A stretch of 64,000 nucleotides of DNA from Bradyrhizobium tropiciagri (GTDB lineage: Bacteria > Pseudomonadota > Alphaproteobacteria > Rhizobiales > Xanthobacteraceae), in NCBI RefSeq assembly GCF_018130505.1, contig NZ_JAFCKH010000001.1, positions 186,001-250,000 on the forward strand, given 5' to 3'. Positions 49,872 through 57,788 of the stretch are shown here, one piece after another (position 1 is the stretch's first letter; each line of letters begins with the position of its first letter). Under the pieces are notes generated by a model. It made no database searches and was not told where the DNA came from. It was given only the letters and a program-made list of their open reading frames with translations. A program made the translations under genes and the position numbers.

Positions 49872-51241
49872 AAATGCTTCATCGTCTGCTTGTCGCCGCC
49901 TTGTGGGCGGCTTTTTTTATGTCCTCGGCGTCGGCGCAGAACGCCGGCACCGTCACCAACCATGCCTTCGCGCTCGGCAAGGGGCCGGGCACGACCGGCT
50001 ACACGTCGCTGCTCTGCGGCTCGGCGCAGCTCGCCGTGGGGCAGGCTGCTGCTGATCCGATCTGCCGGACCATCACAGGCGACGCCACGCTTTCGGCGGC
50101 CGGCGCCGTCACGCTCGGCACGGTCAACGCAAATGTGGGCTCGTTCGGCTCGGCGACCCAATGCCCGGCGTTCACGGTCAACGCCAAGGGTCTGATCACG
50201 GCGGCGTCGGCCACAACCTGCACGCCTGCGATCGGGAGCGTGACAGGGCTCGGTACCGGCGTCGCGACCTTCCTCGCGACCCCCAGCAGCGCGAACCTCC
50301 GCGCAGCACTCACCGATGAGGTTGGTACGGGCGCGGCCTACTTTGTTGGAGGCGCGCTCGGCACGCCAGCCTCCGGGACTGCAACCAACCTGACCGGCCT
50401 GCCGCTGACCACGGGCGTCACCGGCACGCTTCCTGTCGGCAATGGTGGCACCGGACAGACGTCCTTCACCGCCAACTGCGTGTTGATTGGCGCGTCGCCG
50501 CTGGGCTGCGTTGCCGGGCTTGGCGGCAATAGTGGCTTGCCCCTCGTCAGCAACGGCACTTCGGCCCCGAACTATCAGCAGATCGCCCTCGCGGCGATCT
50601 CCGGCTTTGGCACGGGTGTTTCTACGTGGCTCGGCACGCCTTCCAGCGCCAACCTCCGCGCGGCTCTGACGGATGAGACGGGTACCGGGGCGGCCTATTT
50701 CCAGGGCGGGGACATCGGTACGCCGTCGGCGGGCGTCGGCACGAACCTGACGGCCCTGAACGCAACGCAGCTCACGTCCGGCACTCTGCCCGCTGCCCGC
50801 ACCAACGGGCACATGAATGGGACCGCGACGAACGACAACGGGGCGGCCGGCGAGGTCGGCGAGTATGTCACGGCACAGCAGACGACGCCTCAGGCGCTTA
50901 CGACGAACACGCCGTTGACCATCGTAACGGTGCCGTTGACGGCGGGCGACTGGGACGTGTCGTGCACGGTCGTGTACCAGTACGCGGCAACAACGGTGCT
51001 GCAGAATTTGGTCGTATCAACGTCTGCCACGACCAACACGCTGGGCGGCCTTGGCACGCAGAATTCCTACAATTTCGGATCGGGCAGCACGATCGTTCCG
51101 AACGGCGGTTTCACTGCGTCGTCGCCTCCGGTGCGCTTCTCTCTTGCGTCTTCCGGGAGCGCCTTCTGCGTTGCGCAGTCGGCGTTCACCACCTCAACCG
51201 CTACGGCAACCGCATTCGGCAGGGCTCGCCGAGCTCGATAA
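49868..51241 (+). CDS. Repetitive tail fibre-like protein with signal peptide
   Basis: 457 residues. N terminus LHRLLVAALWAAFFMSSASA is a convincing secretion signal ending SAQNAG. The rest is Gly/Thr/Ala-rich beta structure with two long repeats (ATPSSANLRAALTDEVGTGA and GTPSSANLRAALTDETGTGA). The C terminus ends in basic RRAR. Fibre-like by composition; why it carries a signal peptide is unclear. A terminator follows. Confidence 0.65.
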   Translation: MKMLHRLLVAALWAAFFMSSASAQNAGTVTNHAFALGKGPGTTGYTSLLCGSAQLAVGQAAADPICRTITGDATLSAAGAVTLGTVNANVGSFGSATQCPAFTVNAKGLITAASATTCTPAIGSVTGLGTGVATFLATPSSANLRAALTDEVGTGAAYFVGGALGTPASGTATNLTGLPLTTGVTGTLPVGNGGTGQTSFTANCVLIGASPLGCVAGLGGNSGLPLVSNGTSAPNYQQIALAAISGFGTGVSTWLGTPSSANLRAALTDETGTGAAYFQGGDIGTPSAGVGTNLTALNATQLTSGTLPAARTNGHMNGTATNDNGAAGEVGEYVTAQQTTPQALTTNTPLTIVTVPLTAGDWDVSCTVVYQYAATTVLQNLVVSTSATTNTLGGLGTQNSYNFGSGSTIVPNGGFTASSPPVRFSLASSGSAFCVAQSAFTTSTATATAFGRARRAR

Positions 51242-51243
51242 CC

Positions 51244-51268
51244 AGCCGCCTTCGGGCGGCTTTTTCTT
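51244..51268 (+). terminator. Intrinsic terminator before lysozyme gene
   Basis: AGCCGCC-TTCG-GGCGGCT followed by TTTTCTTT. Equivalent hairpin present with the lysozyme remnant at 16203. Confidence 0.85.
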
Positions 51269-51278
51269 TGGAGATATC

Positions 51279-51992
51279 ATGACCGATCTCGTTGCCCTCA
51301 AGGCCGCGAACGAACGTCGCTGGGCGGCTGCAAAGATCACTCGGATTTCATTCGAGAAGGTCGCCGCGCGCCTCGTCGATCCGGCAAAGGCCAAGCCGCG
51401 CTACCAGGCCGTAGAGGCCAAGACAGGCGTGCCGTGGGCCTTTATTGCGGTCGCGCACGAGCGGGAGTCCTCGCAGGATTGGGGCGGCTCTTTGGCTCAG
51501 GGCGACCCGTGGAACCAAGTCTCAACGCATGTGCCGGCGGGCAGGGGGCCGTTCAAGTCGTGGGAAGAGGCTGCAATCGATGCCTTGGTGAACTGCGCGC
51601 CGCGTGCAGCCCGCAACAAGGATTGGTCGATCGGCGGCACGCTCACGATGCTCGAGCAGTACAACGGGTTGGGATACGCCAACAAGGGGCGCCCGTCGCC
51701 GTATATTTGGGCCGGTACCGATCAGTACGTCTCCGGCAAATACGTCCGCGATGGCGTGTACGACCCCAACGTGGTCGATCAGCAACTCGGTTGCGCCGGG
51801 CTCTTGCTCGCCATGATGAAGCTCGATCCGTCGATCTCATTCGATGGCGACCATGCCCCTGCGCCGTCGGCTCCAGCGCCGACCGTCCCGCCTCCGAAAC
51901 CTTCAACACCATCCGTCACCAATCCCGCGCCGGGCTCGCTCGGCGCGTTCATCGCAACCATTCTCGCCGCAATCTTTGGAAAATCAAAATGA
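51279..51992 (+). CDS. Phage lysozyme/endolysin
   Basis: 237 residues from ATG 51279. VPWAFIAVAHERESSQDWGG carries the likely catalytic Glu of a lysozyme-like fold; also GDPWNQVSTHVPAGRGPFKS and LTMLEQYNGLGYANKGRPSP. A Pro-rich linker leads to a C-terminal hydrophobic helix (LGAFIATILAAIFGKSK), which may attach the enzyme to the membrane. It has no N-terminal signal. First of the lysis cluster; its 5' part is duplicated at 16239. Confidence 0.82.
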   Translation: MTDLVALKAANERRWAAAKITRISFEKVAARLVDPAKAKPRYQAVEAKTGVPWAFIAVAHERESSQDWGGSLAQGDPWNQVSTHVPAGRGPFKSWEEAAIDALVNCAPRAARNKDWSIGGTLTMLEQYNGLGYANKGRPSPYIWAGTDQYVSGKYVRDGVYDPNVVDQQLGCAGLLLAMMKLDPSISFDGDHAPAPSAPAPTVPPPKPSTPSVTNPAPGSLGAFIATILAAIFGKSK

Positions 51993-52477
51993 CCGTCTTT
52001 CTCTTGGTGTTTGCCGTCGTCGCTCTCATCGGCGTGCTCTACGCGCTCGTCCTGCGCCCTTGGCTGAAGAAACAGCCTTGGGCGCAGTCGTTCTTCGCCT
52101 GGGTCGATCCCATCGAACTCGCGCTGTTCAAGAAGAGCGAAACGATCCTGATGGGTCGGCTGCTCTGGGTTGGTGGCCTCTTTGTCACCTTCTACGACGG
52201 CGCGGCGATGTTCATCCACAGCTTGGACATCACGCCACTGACGACGCGGTTCTTCGATTGGGCCCAGATCCCGCAGGACTTGCGCAGCCTGTCCATGAGC
52301 GCCTTCATCGGCATCATCGGGCTGCTGATCAATCGGCTCCGCAAGACGACCACCAAGCCGCTTGAACTCGTCGCTGTGCCTGATGCTCAGGTGACGCCGG
52401 CCGCCGCGCAAGCGATGGCGAAGGCTGAGGCCGCCAAAGAGCAGGCGGTGCAGGCTGTCGCAGAGGCGAAAAGCTGA
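51989..52477 (+). CDS. Membrane protein of the lysis cluster
   Basis: 162 residues from ATG 51989 (overlaps the lysozyme stop). N-terminal transmembrane helix FLLVFAVVALIGVLYALVL, a second hydrophobic region (GRLLWVGGLFVTFYDGAAMF) and a third (MSAFIGIIGLLI), then an Ala/Lys/Glu helix. May be a holin; not a recognised family. Confidence 0.6.
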   Translation: MTVFLLVFAVVALIGVLYALVLRPWLKKQPWAQSFFAWVDPIELALFKKSETILMGRLLWVGGLFVTFYDGAAMFIHSLDITPLTTRFFDWAQIPQDLRSLSMSAFIGIIGLLINRLRKTTTKPLELVAVPDAQVTPAAAQAMAKAEAAKEQAVQAVAEAKS

Positions 52478-52860
52478 TGTGGCAGCTCATCATGTCGTTC
52501 ATCGGCGGCCCCGTCATCAAGGGGCTGCTGGATGCGTACAACGCGCATCTGCAAGCGACGACCAGCGACAAGCAGATTGCGGCCGATCTCGCCGCCAAGG
52601 AGATGGCGGTCCAGACCGTCGAAATCCAGGAACAGCAGAGATTGAAAACGGCCGAGATCGGGCACCCGTGGGAGCCGGAGAAGCTCGCGTTCTACGTGAC
52701 GCTGATCTTCTACGCGAAATGCGTCATCTGGGACAAGGTGCTCGGGCTCGGCACGACGGACGCACTCGGCGGCGATGTCAGCACATGGGCTGGCATGGTG
52801 ATGGCCTTCTACTTCGGCAAGCGGACGTTTGAAAACGTGGCGCGCATCATCAAGCGATAG
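52477..52860 (+). CDS. Small lysis-cluster protein, possible holin
   Basis: 127 residues. N-terminal hydrophobic segment, a polar helix with AADLAAKEMAVQTVEIQEQQ, then two hydrophobic segments (LAFYVTLIFYAKCVIWDKVL; WAGMVMAFYFGKRTFE). Fits a holin-type membrane protein by place between lysozyme and the next small membrane gene. Confidence 0.6.
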   Translation: MWQLIMSFIGGPVIKGLLDAYNAHLQATTSDKQIAADLAAKEMAVQTVEIQEQQRLKTAEIGHPWEPEKLAFYVTLIFYAKCVIWDKVLGLGTTDALGGDVSTWAGMVMAFYFGKRTFENVARIIKR

Positions 52861-52872
52861 GCGGGAATTGGA

Positions 52873-53199
52873 ATGACCTTCGATCCGACGATCAACGCCG
52901 GCAATCTCATCCTTGTGGGCCTGGCTATCCTTGGCTTCATCGGGGGATGGTACAAATTCGGGGCTCTCGACATGCTCGAATATCGAGTGAAGGCGATTGA
53001 GGAGACGCTGAAAATCATCGCCAGCGCCATCGAGAAGCAGAACGCGACCGAGAAGCTTGTAGCGTTGGTGGATCAGCGCGTTGTGGCCGTTGAAGGGCTG
53101 ATCGAAGTAGCCAACAAGGAGATCGCGGACCTTCGACGTGGCAATGGCTTCATCCAATCTCCTCGCCGCGCGAACGTTGATGGCGAGTACAGTCGTTAG
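52873..53199 (+). CDS. Small membrane/coiled-coil protein at the prophage right end
   Basis: 108 residues: one transmembrane helix (LILVGLAILGFIGGWYKFGA) followed by a coiled coil (KAIEETLKIIASAIEKQNAT), then a short tail. Spanin-like or holin-antagonist architecture. Last phage gene on the right. Confidence 0.6.
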   Translation: MTFDPTINAGNLILVGLAILGFIGGWYKFGALDMLEYRVKAIEETLKIIASAIEKQNATEKLVALVDQRVVAVEGLIEVANKEIADLRRGNGFIQSPRRANVDGEYSR

Positions 53200-53336
53200 G
53201 GGAACCCGCCGCCTTTTCCGGACCTTGGCGGCATTCGGCTCTTTTCCCGAGGGAACGATCTGCGATCAGGTTGCTTGGACCTTTCGAGTTTTCGCCTTAA
53301 GTCCATCAAGACCAGAAGGCTGCAAGGGTTCATTCA
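53200..53336. other. Right prophage-host junction zone
   Basis: No gene. The right attachment site should lie here or slightly beyond, but I could not match any stretch of 12 or more bases to the left border by eye. Confidence 0.3.
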
Positions 53337-53921
53337 ATGCGATGGTTCTTGGGAGTCACCCTAGGGATTGTGATTGGGTTAAGTGCTTACCTCACGTCGG
53401 CGGTTGTGTCGTTGAGCGGTTTGGTGGAGGCCGCCCGCGCCGGTGATGGCGCTGGCGTCCTCGCCCGTACTGACACGGACCGTTTACGAAGGTCATTGGT
53501 CGATCAAGTTGTCGCGGCCTATCTCAAGCAGCTCGGCCGTGAACGTCCCATAAAACCTTTGGAACGACTGGCGGCGAACACTTATGGCGCATCAGTAGCT
53601 GATGCCATGATCGCGAAACTGCTCACTGAGGACAACCTGACCTCGATATTGAACAAAGGTGTCATCCGCGCCGGAAGTTCTGGCGCGAATATGGGGCGAC
53701 TTACCGATATCGACACGTCGATGACCTTCAAGACATTCCAGCGCATATCGATCGTCAAACCCGTAGAATTCCTAGTCCTCCTCGGGCAAACGGAGAAGGA
53801 TGGGGGCTTTAATATGCACTTTGAGAGATCCGGTTGGAAGCTATCCGGCCTTGTGTTGCCGGAGGCTGCTGTGCAGCAACTTGCTCAAGAGCTTGTCAGC
53901 AGCAGGGGGACAAGAGGCTGA
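53337..53921 (+). CDS. DUF2939 family protein
   Basis: 194 residues with an N-terminal membrane/signal segment (FLGVTLGIVIGLSAYLTSAV). ARAGDGAGVLARTDTDRLRR and LVDQVVAAYLKQLGRERPIK resemble DUF2939 proteins, which are short periplasmic or membrane-attached proteins without known function. Probably the first host gene right of the prophage, although it could be a moron gene carried by it. Confidence 0.7.
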   Translation: MRWFLGVTLGIVIGLSAYLTSAVVSLSGLVEAARAGDGAGVLARTDTDRLRRSLVDQVVAAYLKQLGRERPIKPLERLAANTYGASVADAMIAKLLTEDNLTSILNKGVIRAGSSGANMGRLTDIDTSMTFKTFQRISIVKPVEFLVLLGQTEKDGGFNMHFERSGWKLSGLVLPEAAVQQLAQELVSSRGTRG

Positions 53922-54067
53922 GGCTTCGAATTAAGGAAGGCGCGGTCTTTCATGAGAACGAGTCCTTCACTCGATTGAAGGCGCGTCCGGTTTTTGACCT
54001 TGGGGAGCGCCGCGCAGGTAGGGCACCTGGGGCCCTGTGACTGGGTTTGCTGCGCCGGCATCTCTTC

Positions 54068-54113
54068 TTGATGAAGCATCGTCATTCTAGTTGATGAAGC
54101 ATCGTCGTTCTAG
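54068..54113. repeat. Two tandem copies of a 23-bp unit
   Basis: Unit TTGATGAAGCATCGTC plus (A/G)TTCTAG, at 54068-54090 and 54091-54113, differing at one base. Could be a binding site pair, a replication-slippage product or recombination debris at the prophage edge. Confidence 0.85.
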
Positions 54114-54601
54114 CTAAAGCCTCAATCGAAGCCTTAAGTGCTAAAGTGAACATTCGTTCCCTTGAGGCGACGAATTTTGAAGCCGCTAGGTTGGCGACTG
54201 AAGCCCCGACGAGCCCAGCCACTTGCTCATATGCGCGCCCGTCTCGGCCTGCCGATCCCTCTTCAACAGCGCTTTCCCTGTGGAGGGGCAGCTTTCCAGC
54301 TTCCTCCCGCAGGCGCTTCGCCTCTTAGGAGAAGCGTTCTTGCAGAGTGTCGATCTGCTTGACCGGGAGGCGCTTCTGCCGCGGGCGAGACCTCGCGGTT
54401 GGGGGCCGAGGATGAGGTCTCGCCTTATTGCGGTAGTTTCCCAGCTTGGAGCACTGAGATTCGCATCGGACGCTCTTTGGAGTCGCTTGTCAACCGCGTC
54501 GCGCGGCCGCGGAGTAGAGTTGGCGGCGGGAACAAACAGGCCGCTCGTGGATTAGGGACCTTGGTGAATGCACGGATCCTGCCAAGCTTCGTTTCGTTCG
54601 C

Positions 54602-54655
54602 CGAACATCCCAGCGCCGCCTTCCCCGGGGCGCTGGGATTTTTATGTTTTGAATT
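54602..54655 (+). repeat. Intergenic hairpin repeat with terminator-like tail (copy 1)
   Basis: CCCAGCGCC...GGCGCTGGG hairpin followed by a T-rich tail. The second arm, CCCCGGGGCGCTGGG, with its TTTTG(A/G)AT tail is also found at 55670-55716, so these are copies of one dispersed element; may act as a terminator. Confidence 0.65.
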
Positions 54656-54851
54656 GAAAATCGAATTGGAGCAGGCCGGGCGCTGCTCTGGCAATTGCAA
54701 GGTAGGTCATGACCGAACGCACATCGCGCGCCGTCCTGTACCTGCTCTTACTGACCCTAGTATTCGGGGTTTGCGCCGTGATTCTGTGACCCGCAGCTTC
54801 CGGAACTTTGTTCACCCACGGAGAACTCCGGGCTTTTAGTCCAGCCCGCGG

Positions 54852-55046
54852 TTATCGCCGAACTACTACCTTGCCCTCGGCCGAGATACGGAGCCGGTGG
54901 CCATTCTGGCAGACAAGCTCAGAGATTGCACGAGACGCAAACGGGGCCGCCGCCGCGGAAAGGGTCAGTGCGACCACACCGCAAATCGGGCAAAGGAACT
55001 GTTTGTCATCTGTAGCTGCCAAAGGTTTGCCCTCGTTGATCGGCAT
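54852..55046 (-). CDS. Small zinc-ribbon-like protein
   Basis: 64 residues from ATG 55046. Contains FLCPICGVVALTLSAA and LVCQNGHRLRISAEGK: a CPxC pair and a C-x3-H pair that could bind one zinc. Weak GGGGACC upstream. The frame is open to 55139 but the extra part is not convincing. Hypothetical. Confidence 0.45.
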   Translation of the reverse strand: MPINEGKPLAATDDKQFLCPICGVVALTLSAAAAPFASRAISELVCQNGHRLRISAEGKVVVRR

Positions 55047-55408
55047 CGAAAGGTCCCCAATAAGGCCGGTCACTCCCTCGTAGCCGACGTCATCGGGAGT
55101 ACACATCCGTGCTATTACGGTGTCGGGAAAAAGTGGCAATCCCCGATGCCCGTGTTAGCGTGCTGTTGTCGGGTGCTCGCACAGCCCGGCATTTTTCCGA
55201 CTGCACTCTGCTTACTAGTCCCGGAGCCTCACCGCTCCGGGTCGCTTTTCGTTTCGAGGCACTCGAGAAAAATTATTAATTTTGATTCACATTTGTGAAT
55301 TGCGAATTCCAAATGCTTCTGGAATCATCGAGACACTGGGCAGGCGGCTTTTTCATTAAGGCAAAATTTTCAGACCCAGAGACCATATTTTTGGTGGTCG
55401 CAATAGAG
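55047..55408. other. Intergenic stretch
   Basis: No supported gene. Contains GCCCGGCATTTTTCC-like and CCGGAGCCTCACCGCTCCGG hairpins near 55180-55245, which may be a terminator. The remainder is AT-richer (near 55265-55320) than the surrounding DNA. Confidence 0.35.
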
Positions 55409-55456
55409 ACGGCCTCAGCACCGCTTAGCGGGGTGCTGGGGCTGTTTCTTTTGGAT
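55409..55456 (+). repeat. Intergenic hairpin repeat (copy 2)
   Basis: ACGGCCTCAGCACC, then a GCTTAGC loop, GGGGTGCTGGGGC and TTTCTTTTGGAT. Shares both flanks (ACGGCCTCAG and TTTTGGAT) with the copy at 55670, with a diverged hairpin centre. Confidence 0.7.
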
Positions 55457-55569
55457 CAAGTAGCGCAGGGGCCGTCCGCACATAGGAACGCTCGCCGTGC
55501 CTATTGATTTTCTTGATGTCGGCGTCGTCTGACAGCGACGTCGATACGACGACCCAAGTGGAACAACTT

Positions 55570-55611
55570 GACCCCAGCGTTTGGTCCCCTCTCGCCTGGG
55601 GTCTTTTCTTG
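55570..55611 (+). terminator. Terminator-like hairpin
   Basis: GACCCCAG (55570-55577) pairs with CTGGGGTC (55596-55603), followed by TTTTCTT. The 18-base loop is long. No gene with clear coding support ends just upstream, so it may be part of the repeat family in this stretch. Confidence 0.5.
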
Positions 55612-55669
55612 TCGGGAACAAGTGGCAAGCAGTGAAGAAGACACTGATCTGCCAGGAGCGGGACTATCA

Positions 55670-55716
55670 ACGGCCTCAGTGCTGTCCCCGGGGCGCTGGG
55701 GCCTTTCGTTTTGGAT
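55670..55716 (+). repeat. Intergenic hairpin repeat (copy 3)
   Basis: ACGGCCTCAGTGCTGTCCCC, GGGGCGCTGGGGCC and the tail TTTCGTTTTGGAT. Closely related to copy 2 in its flanks and to copy 1 in its second hairpin arm. Confidence 0.7.
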
Positions 55717-55724
55717 GTCCTGTC

Positions 55725-55817
55725 ATGACGGAAGAGTGCAGGGATTGGACACTGATCGTCGCCTTTCTGATTATGGCGGTCGCATCTCTGGTGCTCGGCG
55801 CGATATTCATTCCCTAA
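55725..55817 (+). CDS. 30-residue membrane protein
   Basis: From ATG 55725: MTEECRDWTLIVAFLIMAVA, then SLVLGAIFIP. A single transmembrane helix with a short acidic N terminus. Small membrane proteins of this kind are common in rhizobial genomes; no function known. Low certainty because of size. Confidence 0.4.
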   Translation: MTEECRDWTLIVAFLIMAVASLVLGAIFIP

Positions 55818-55859
55818 GCCTCATATCTGCGAATCAAGCAATCGGAAATCCTAACAGGC

Positions 55860-56285
55860 TCAGCGCATCGCAACTGCAATCACCAGCATCATGAACGACA
55901 TGACGCCGACGCCGGCAAGAACGAGCCTGTTCATGGCAATGGTCTCGATCGACGCGCGATAAGCGCGCTCGGCCGCATCGCAGCGGACGCGCAGATCCAT
56001 GATGACGCTGTGGAGCGTCCGATCCTCCGAGTTTTCGGGGGGGGTGTTTATCGATGCCTCCAACATCCCCGCAATCATTCGGGCTTCGCTCACCAGTAGC
56101 GCATGCTCGGTATCCTCGCACAAAACCAGGATCGCGGGCTCGCTGTCGGTCCGGCCGATCCGGATGTCGATGTCCGCGTCATTCGGCGACCTCTCAACGG
56201 CGTTGAGAAAGGTGATGATGCGACGTTTCGAGTCCTCCGGGACGCTGGACAGTTTCACGGCCTTGCGGCAATCGTGCGTGTTCAT
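55860..56285 (-). CDS. Hypothetical protein with C-terminal membrane anchor
   Basis: 141 residues. Soluble N-terminal part (EDSKRRIITFLNAVERSPND) and a helical stretch with LRVRCDAAERAYRASIETIA, ending in a hydrophobic helix (LVLAGVGVMSFMMLVIAVAM). Tail-anchored layout. Follows the small operon 57249-56304 on the same strand, with an 18-base gap. Confidence 0.6.
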   Translation of the reverse strand: MNTHDCRKAVKLSSVPEDSKRRIITFLNAVERSPNDADIDIRIGRTDSEPAILVLCEDTEHALLVSEARMIAGMLEASINTPPENSEDRTLHSVIMDLRVRCDAAERAYRASIETIAMNRLVLAGVGVMSFMMLVIAVAMR

Positions 56286-56303
56286 AATGATCCTCGCTGG
56301 GCG

Positions 56304-56567
56304 CTAAGCGAACAGGTCGGCGCCAGCCTGCTTCATCCGCACGAAGGTTCCGCTCTCGTGATACTCGAGCCAGCCCTCGCCGATCGCGTATTGTAGGCCA
56401 GCCCAATATTCGGCCGGCGTGGCCTTGTCTTGGTAGATCATCGGGTAGTTGATCTTTTCGATGTAGATCCGGCCGTCCTGTATAGGCTCGAACGCCCGCG
56501 CGTGCTCCATGAGTCGGCGGGCTGCTTTGTCAGGATCGGAATAGGGGCGGTCAACCTTCATCTTCAT
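56304..56567 (-). CDS. Hypothetical protein
   Basis: 87 residues from ATG 56567. YSDPDKAARRLMEHARAFEP, then IYIEKINYPMIYQDKATPAE. Reads as a small folded protein; not recognised. The start shares a base with the stop of the previous gene. Confidence 0.6.
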   Translation of the reverse strand: MKMKVDRPYSDPDKAARRLMEHARAFEPIQDGRIYIEKINYPMIYQDKATPAEYWAGLQYAIGEGWLEYHESGTFVRMKQAGADLFA

Positions 56568-56806
56568 CACCGTGCTCCCATCCTCGCATGTGGGAAGTGC
56601 GGCCGTACATCGGCGCCGCGGCGCCCGCAAGCCTTGCAGGTGAACTTGGGCTCCAGATCGGAGAGCCTGACGCTAGCGGGCCACTGATCAACCTCGGCCG
56701 GCGCCAACTCAACGGAATGGCTGCAGCGGTGGTCCGAGCAATAGACCAGCAGGCCGCGGACGCCGGTGGACCGCATTTCGCCGAGGGTGATCTTGGGCTC
56801 GGTCAT
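56567..56806 (-). CDS. Small zinc-ribbon protein
   Basis: 79 residues from ATG 56806. LLVYCSDHRCSHSVELAPAE and the second pair FTCKACGRRGADVRPHF give a four-ligand zinc ribbon. Begins TEPKITLGEMRSTGVRG. I know similar small proteins in Bradyrhizobium, without function. Middle gene of a coupled three-gene operon. Confidence 0.7.
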   Translation of the reverse strand: MTEPKITLGEMRSTGVRGLLVYCSDHRCSHSVELAPAEVDQWPASVRLSDLEPKFTCKACGRRGADVRPHFPHARMGAR

Positions 56807-57249
56807 GGCGGATCGCCGACCGGACAGCGCTGCCAAAGCTGCAGCAGCTCGGCCGCCGGCCGCTTGCCAGCCTTGCGGCATTCCTCGCAGCGCAGCCGGC
56901 CGACGAGGTCGTGAATGCAGGTGGTCGCGACATGGGGCAGGGCGGCAAGGTCAACCGCCCGCGGCGTCTTGCAGCGGGAGCAGCGGATCTCGAGCCAGGA
57001 ATAACCGCCGTTGATTGCCTGGTCGATCGAGGGGGACGGGTCCACTGGGCCGCCGTCCGACCACATGCGCTCGTTCCAGCTCTGGCAGGATAGGTTGTCA
57101 GCCTCCCGGATCAGTGCCTCACCGGCAGCGCGCTTCTCCGCAGCGCGCTGGGCGAGGATCGTGGTCACCGCCCGCGCCCGCGAGAGCTCCTTTTTGAGCG
57201 CCTTACGGTCGCCCCCAGAAAGGGGCGTCGGGTGGTGTTTCGGGGCCAT
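56803..57249 (-). CDS. Cysteine-rich hypothetical protein, operon lead gene
   Basis: 148 residues. Basic N terminus (GGDRKALKKELSRARAVTTI), then CQSWNERMW, a WLEIRCSRCKTPRAVDLAAL zinc pair, and LVGRLRCEECRKAGKRPAAE with a second pair. Probably nucleic-acid or protein binding through zinc. Four-base overlap with the next gene. Part of its 3' region has a degraded copy at 58509. Confidence 0.65.
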   Translation of the reverse strand: MAPKHHPTPLSGGDRKALKKELSRARAVTTILAQRAAEKRAAGEALIREADNLSCQSWNERMWSDGGPVDPSPSIDQAINGGYSWLEIRCSRCKTPRAVDLAALPHVATTCIHDLVGRLRCEECRKAGKRPAAELLQLWQRCPVGDPP

Positions 57250-57511
57250 GGTGGCCCCATGATCGCGCTGAATCTAACGGTCGGAAAGCCGCTAGGGCTT
57301 GTCGGCACGGTCCGGCATCGAGCTAGGATTTGGTCAATACGCCTGGAAGCCGCGCAATGTCAGAACAGCCAGCGGGGCGACCATCGCGACGAGACGGCCG
57401 ATGTCTTTGCGCGAGGCGGTGGTTGGTGAGAATGACAGTTTGTCCTAACTAGACTAAACGCCTTGACCGGCTCTAAATTTCTTATGTCGGTAAAGTCCGG
57501 GCGCTTCGGCG
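57250..57511. other. Intergenic stretch
   Basis: Divergent spacer between the zinc-protein operon and the rightward gene at 57512. No gene or clear regulatory signal recognised. Confidence 0.4.
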
Positions 57512-57700
57512 ATGCGAAACTACAAAGCATACATCCTCGGGGAAGATGGCCACATCATCGGCCGCCTAGACCTTGAATGTATTGATGACGATGACGCGAA
57601 GCTCCAGGCACGAAAACTCGCCATCGGTCAGGCGGTTGAGCTTTGGGAGGGAGCGCGCAAAATCGCGACTTTTCAGCCAACAAATCCCGACCCAGGGTAG
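57512..57700 (+). CDS. Small hypothetical protein
   Basis: 62 residues: YKAYILGEDGHIIGRLDLEC and ARKLAIGQAVELWEGARKIA. The beta-beta-alpha-like rhythm is typical of a small family frequent in Bradyrhizobium, as I recall; no function known. Confidence 0.65.
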   Translation: MRNYKAYILGEDGHIIGRLDLECIDDDDAKLQARKLAIGQAVELWEGARKIATFQPTNPDPG

Positions 57701-57788
57701 GAACCATTTTCTTCCTCGTCGGGGAACTTAAGTTCACTTTTGTACTTACCAGATTTATCGCAATGGTGCGGTTGGGAGTGCTCGGGCG

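Larger units (their letters stand above)
16448..53199. mobile_element. P22-like (podovirus-type) prophage
   Basis: A continuous phage genome: integrase at the left edge, leftward early genes, S24 repressor with operators, rightward replication genes, terminase, P22-type portal, scaffold, major capsid protein, gp10-like tail protein, tailspike, then lysozyme and small membrane proteins at the right edge. No tail tube, tape measure or contractile sheath gene is visible, which fits a short-tailed phage. Limits are given by the outermost phage genes; no direct att repeat was found between 16.1-16.45 and 53.2-54.2 kb by eye. Confidence 0.88.
53922..54851. other. Gene-poor stretch
   Basis: Several short frames exist on both strands but have shadow-like composition and no ribosome sites. 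The stretch contains a tandem 23-bp repeat (54068) and a hairpin repeat (54602). Nothing else recognised. Confidence 0.5.

Noticed and set aside
49760-50812. 350-codon antisense frame in the fibre gene
   Set aside because: Arg/Gly-rich shadow of a repetitive Gly/Thr gene.
16100-54200. Search for attL/attR direct repeats
   Set aside because: Only short chance matches (for example TGCAAG) were seen between the borders; not reported as att sites.
53922-54851. Several 60-145 codon frames right of DUF2939
   Set aside because: No ribosome sites, shadow-like composition in all frames, and no conserved look.
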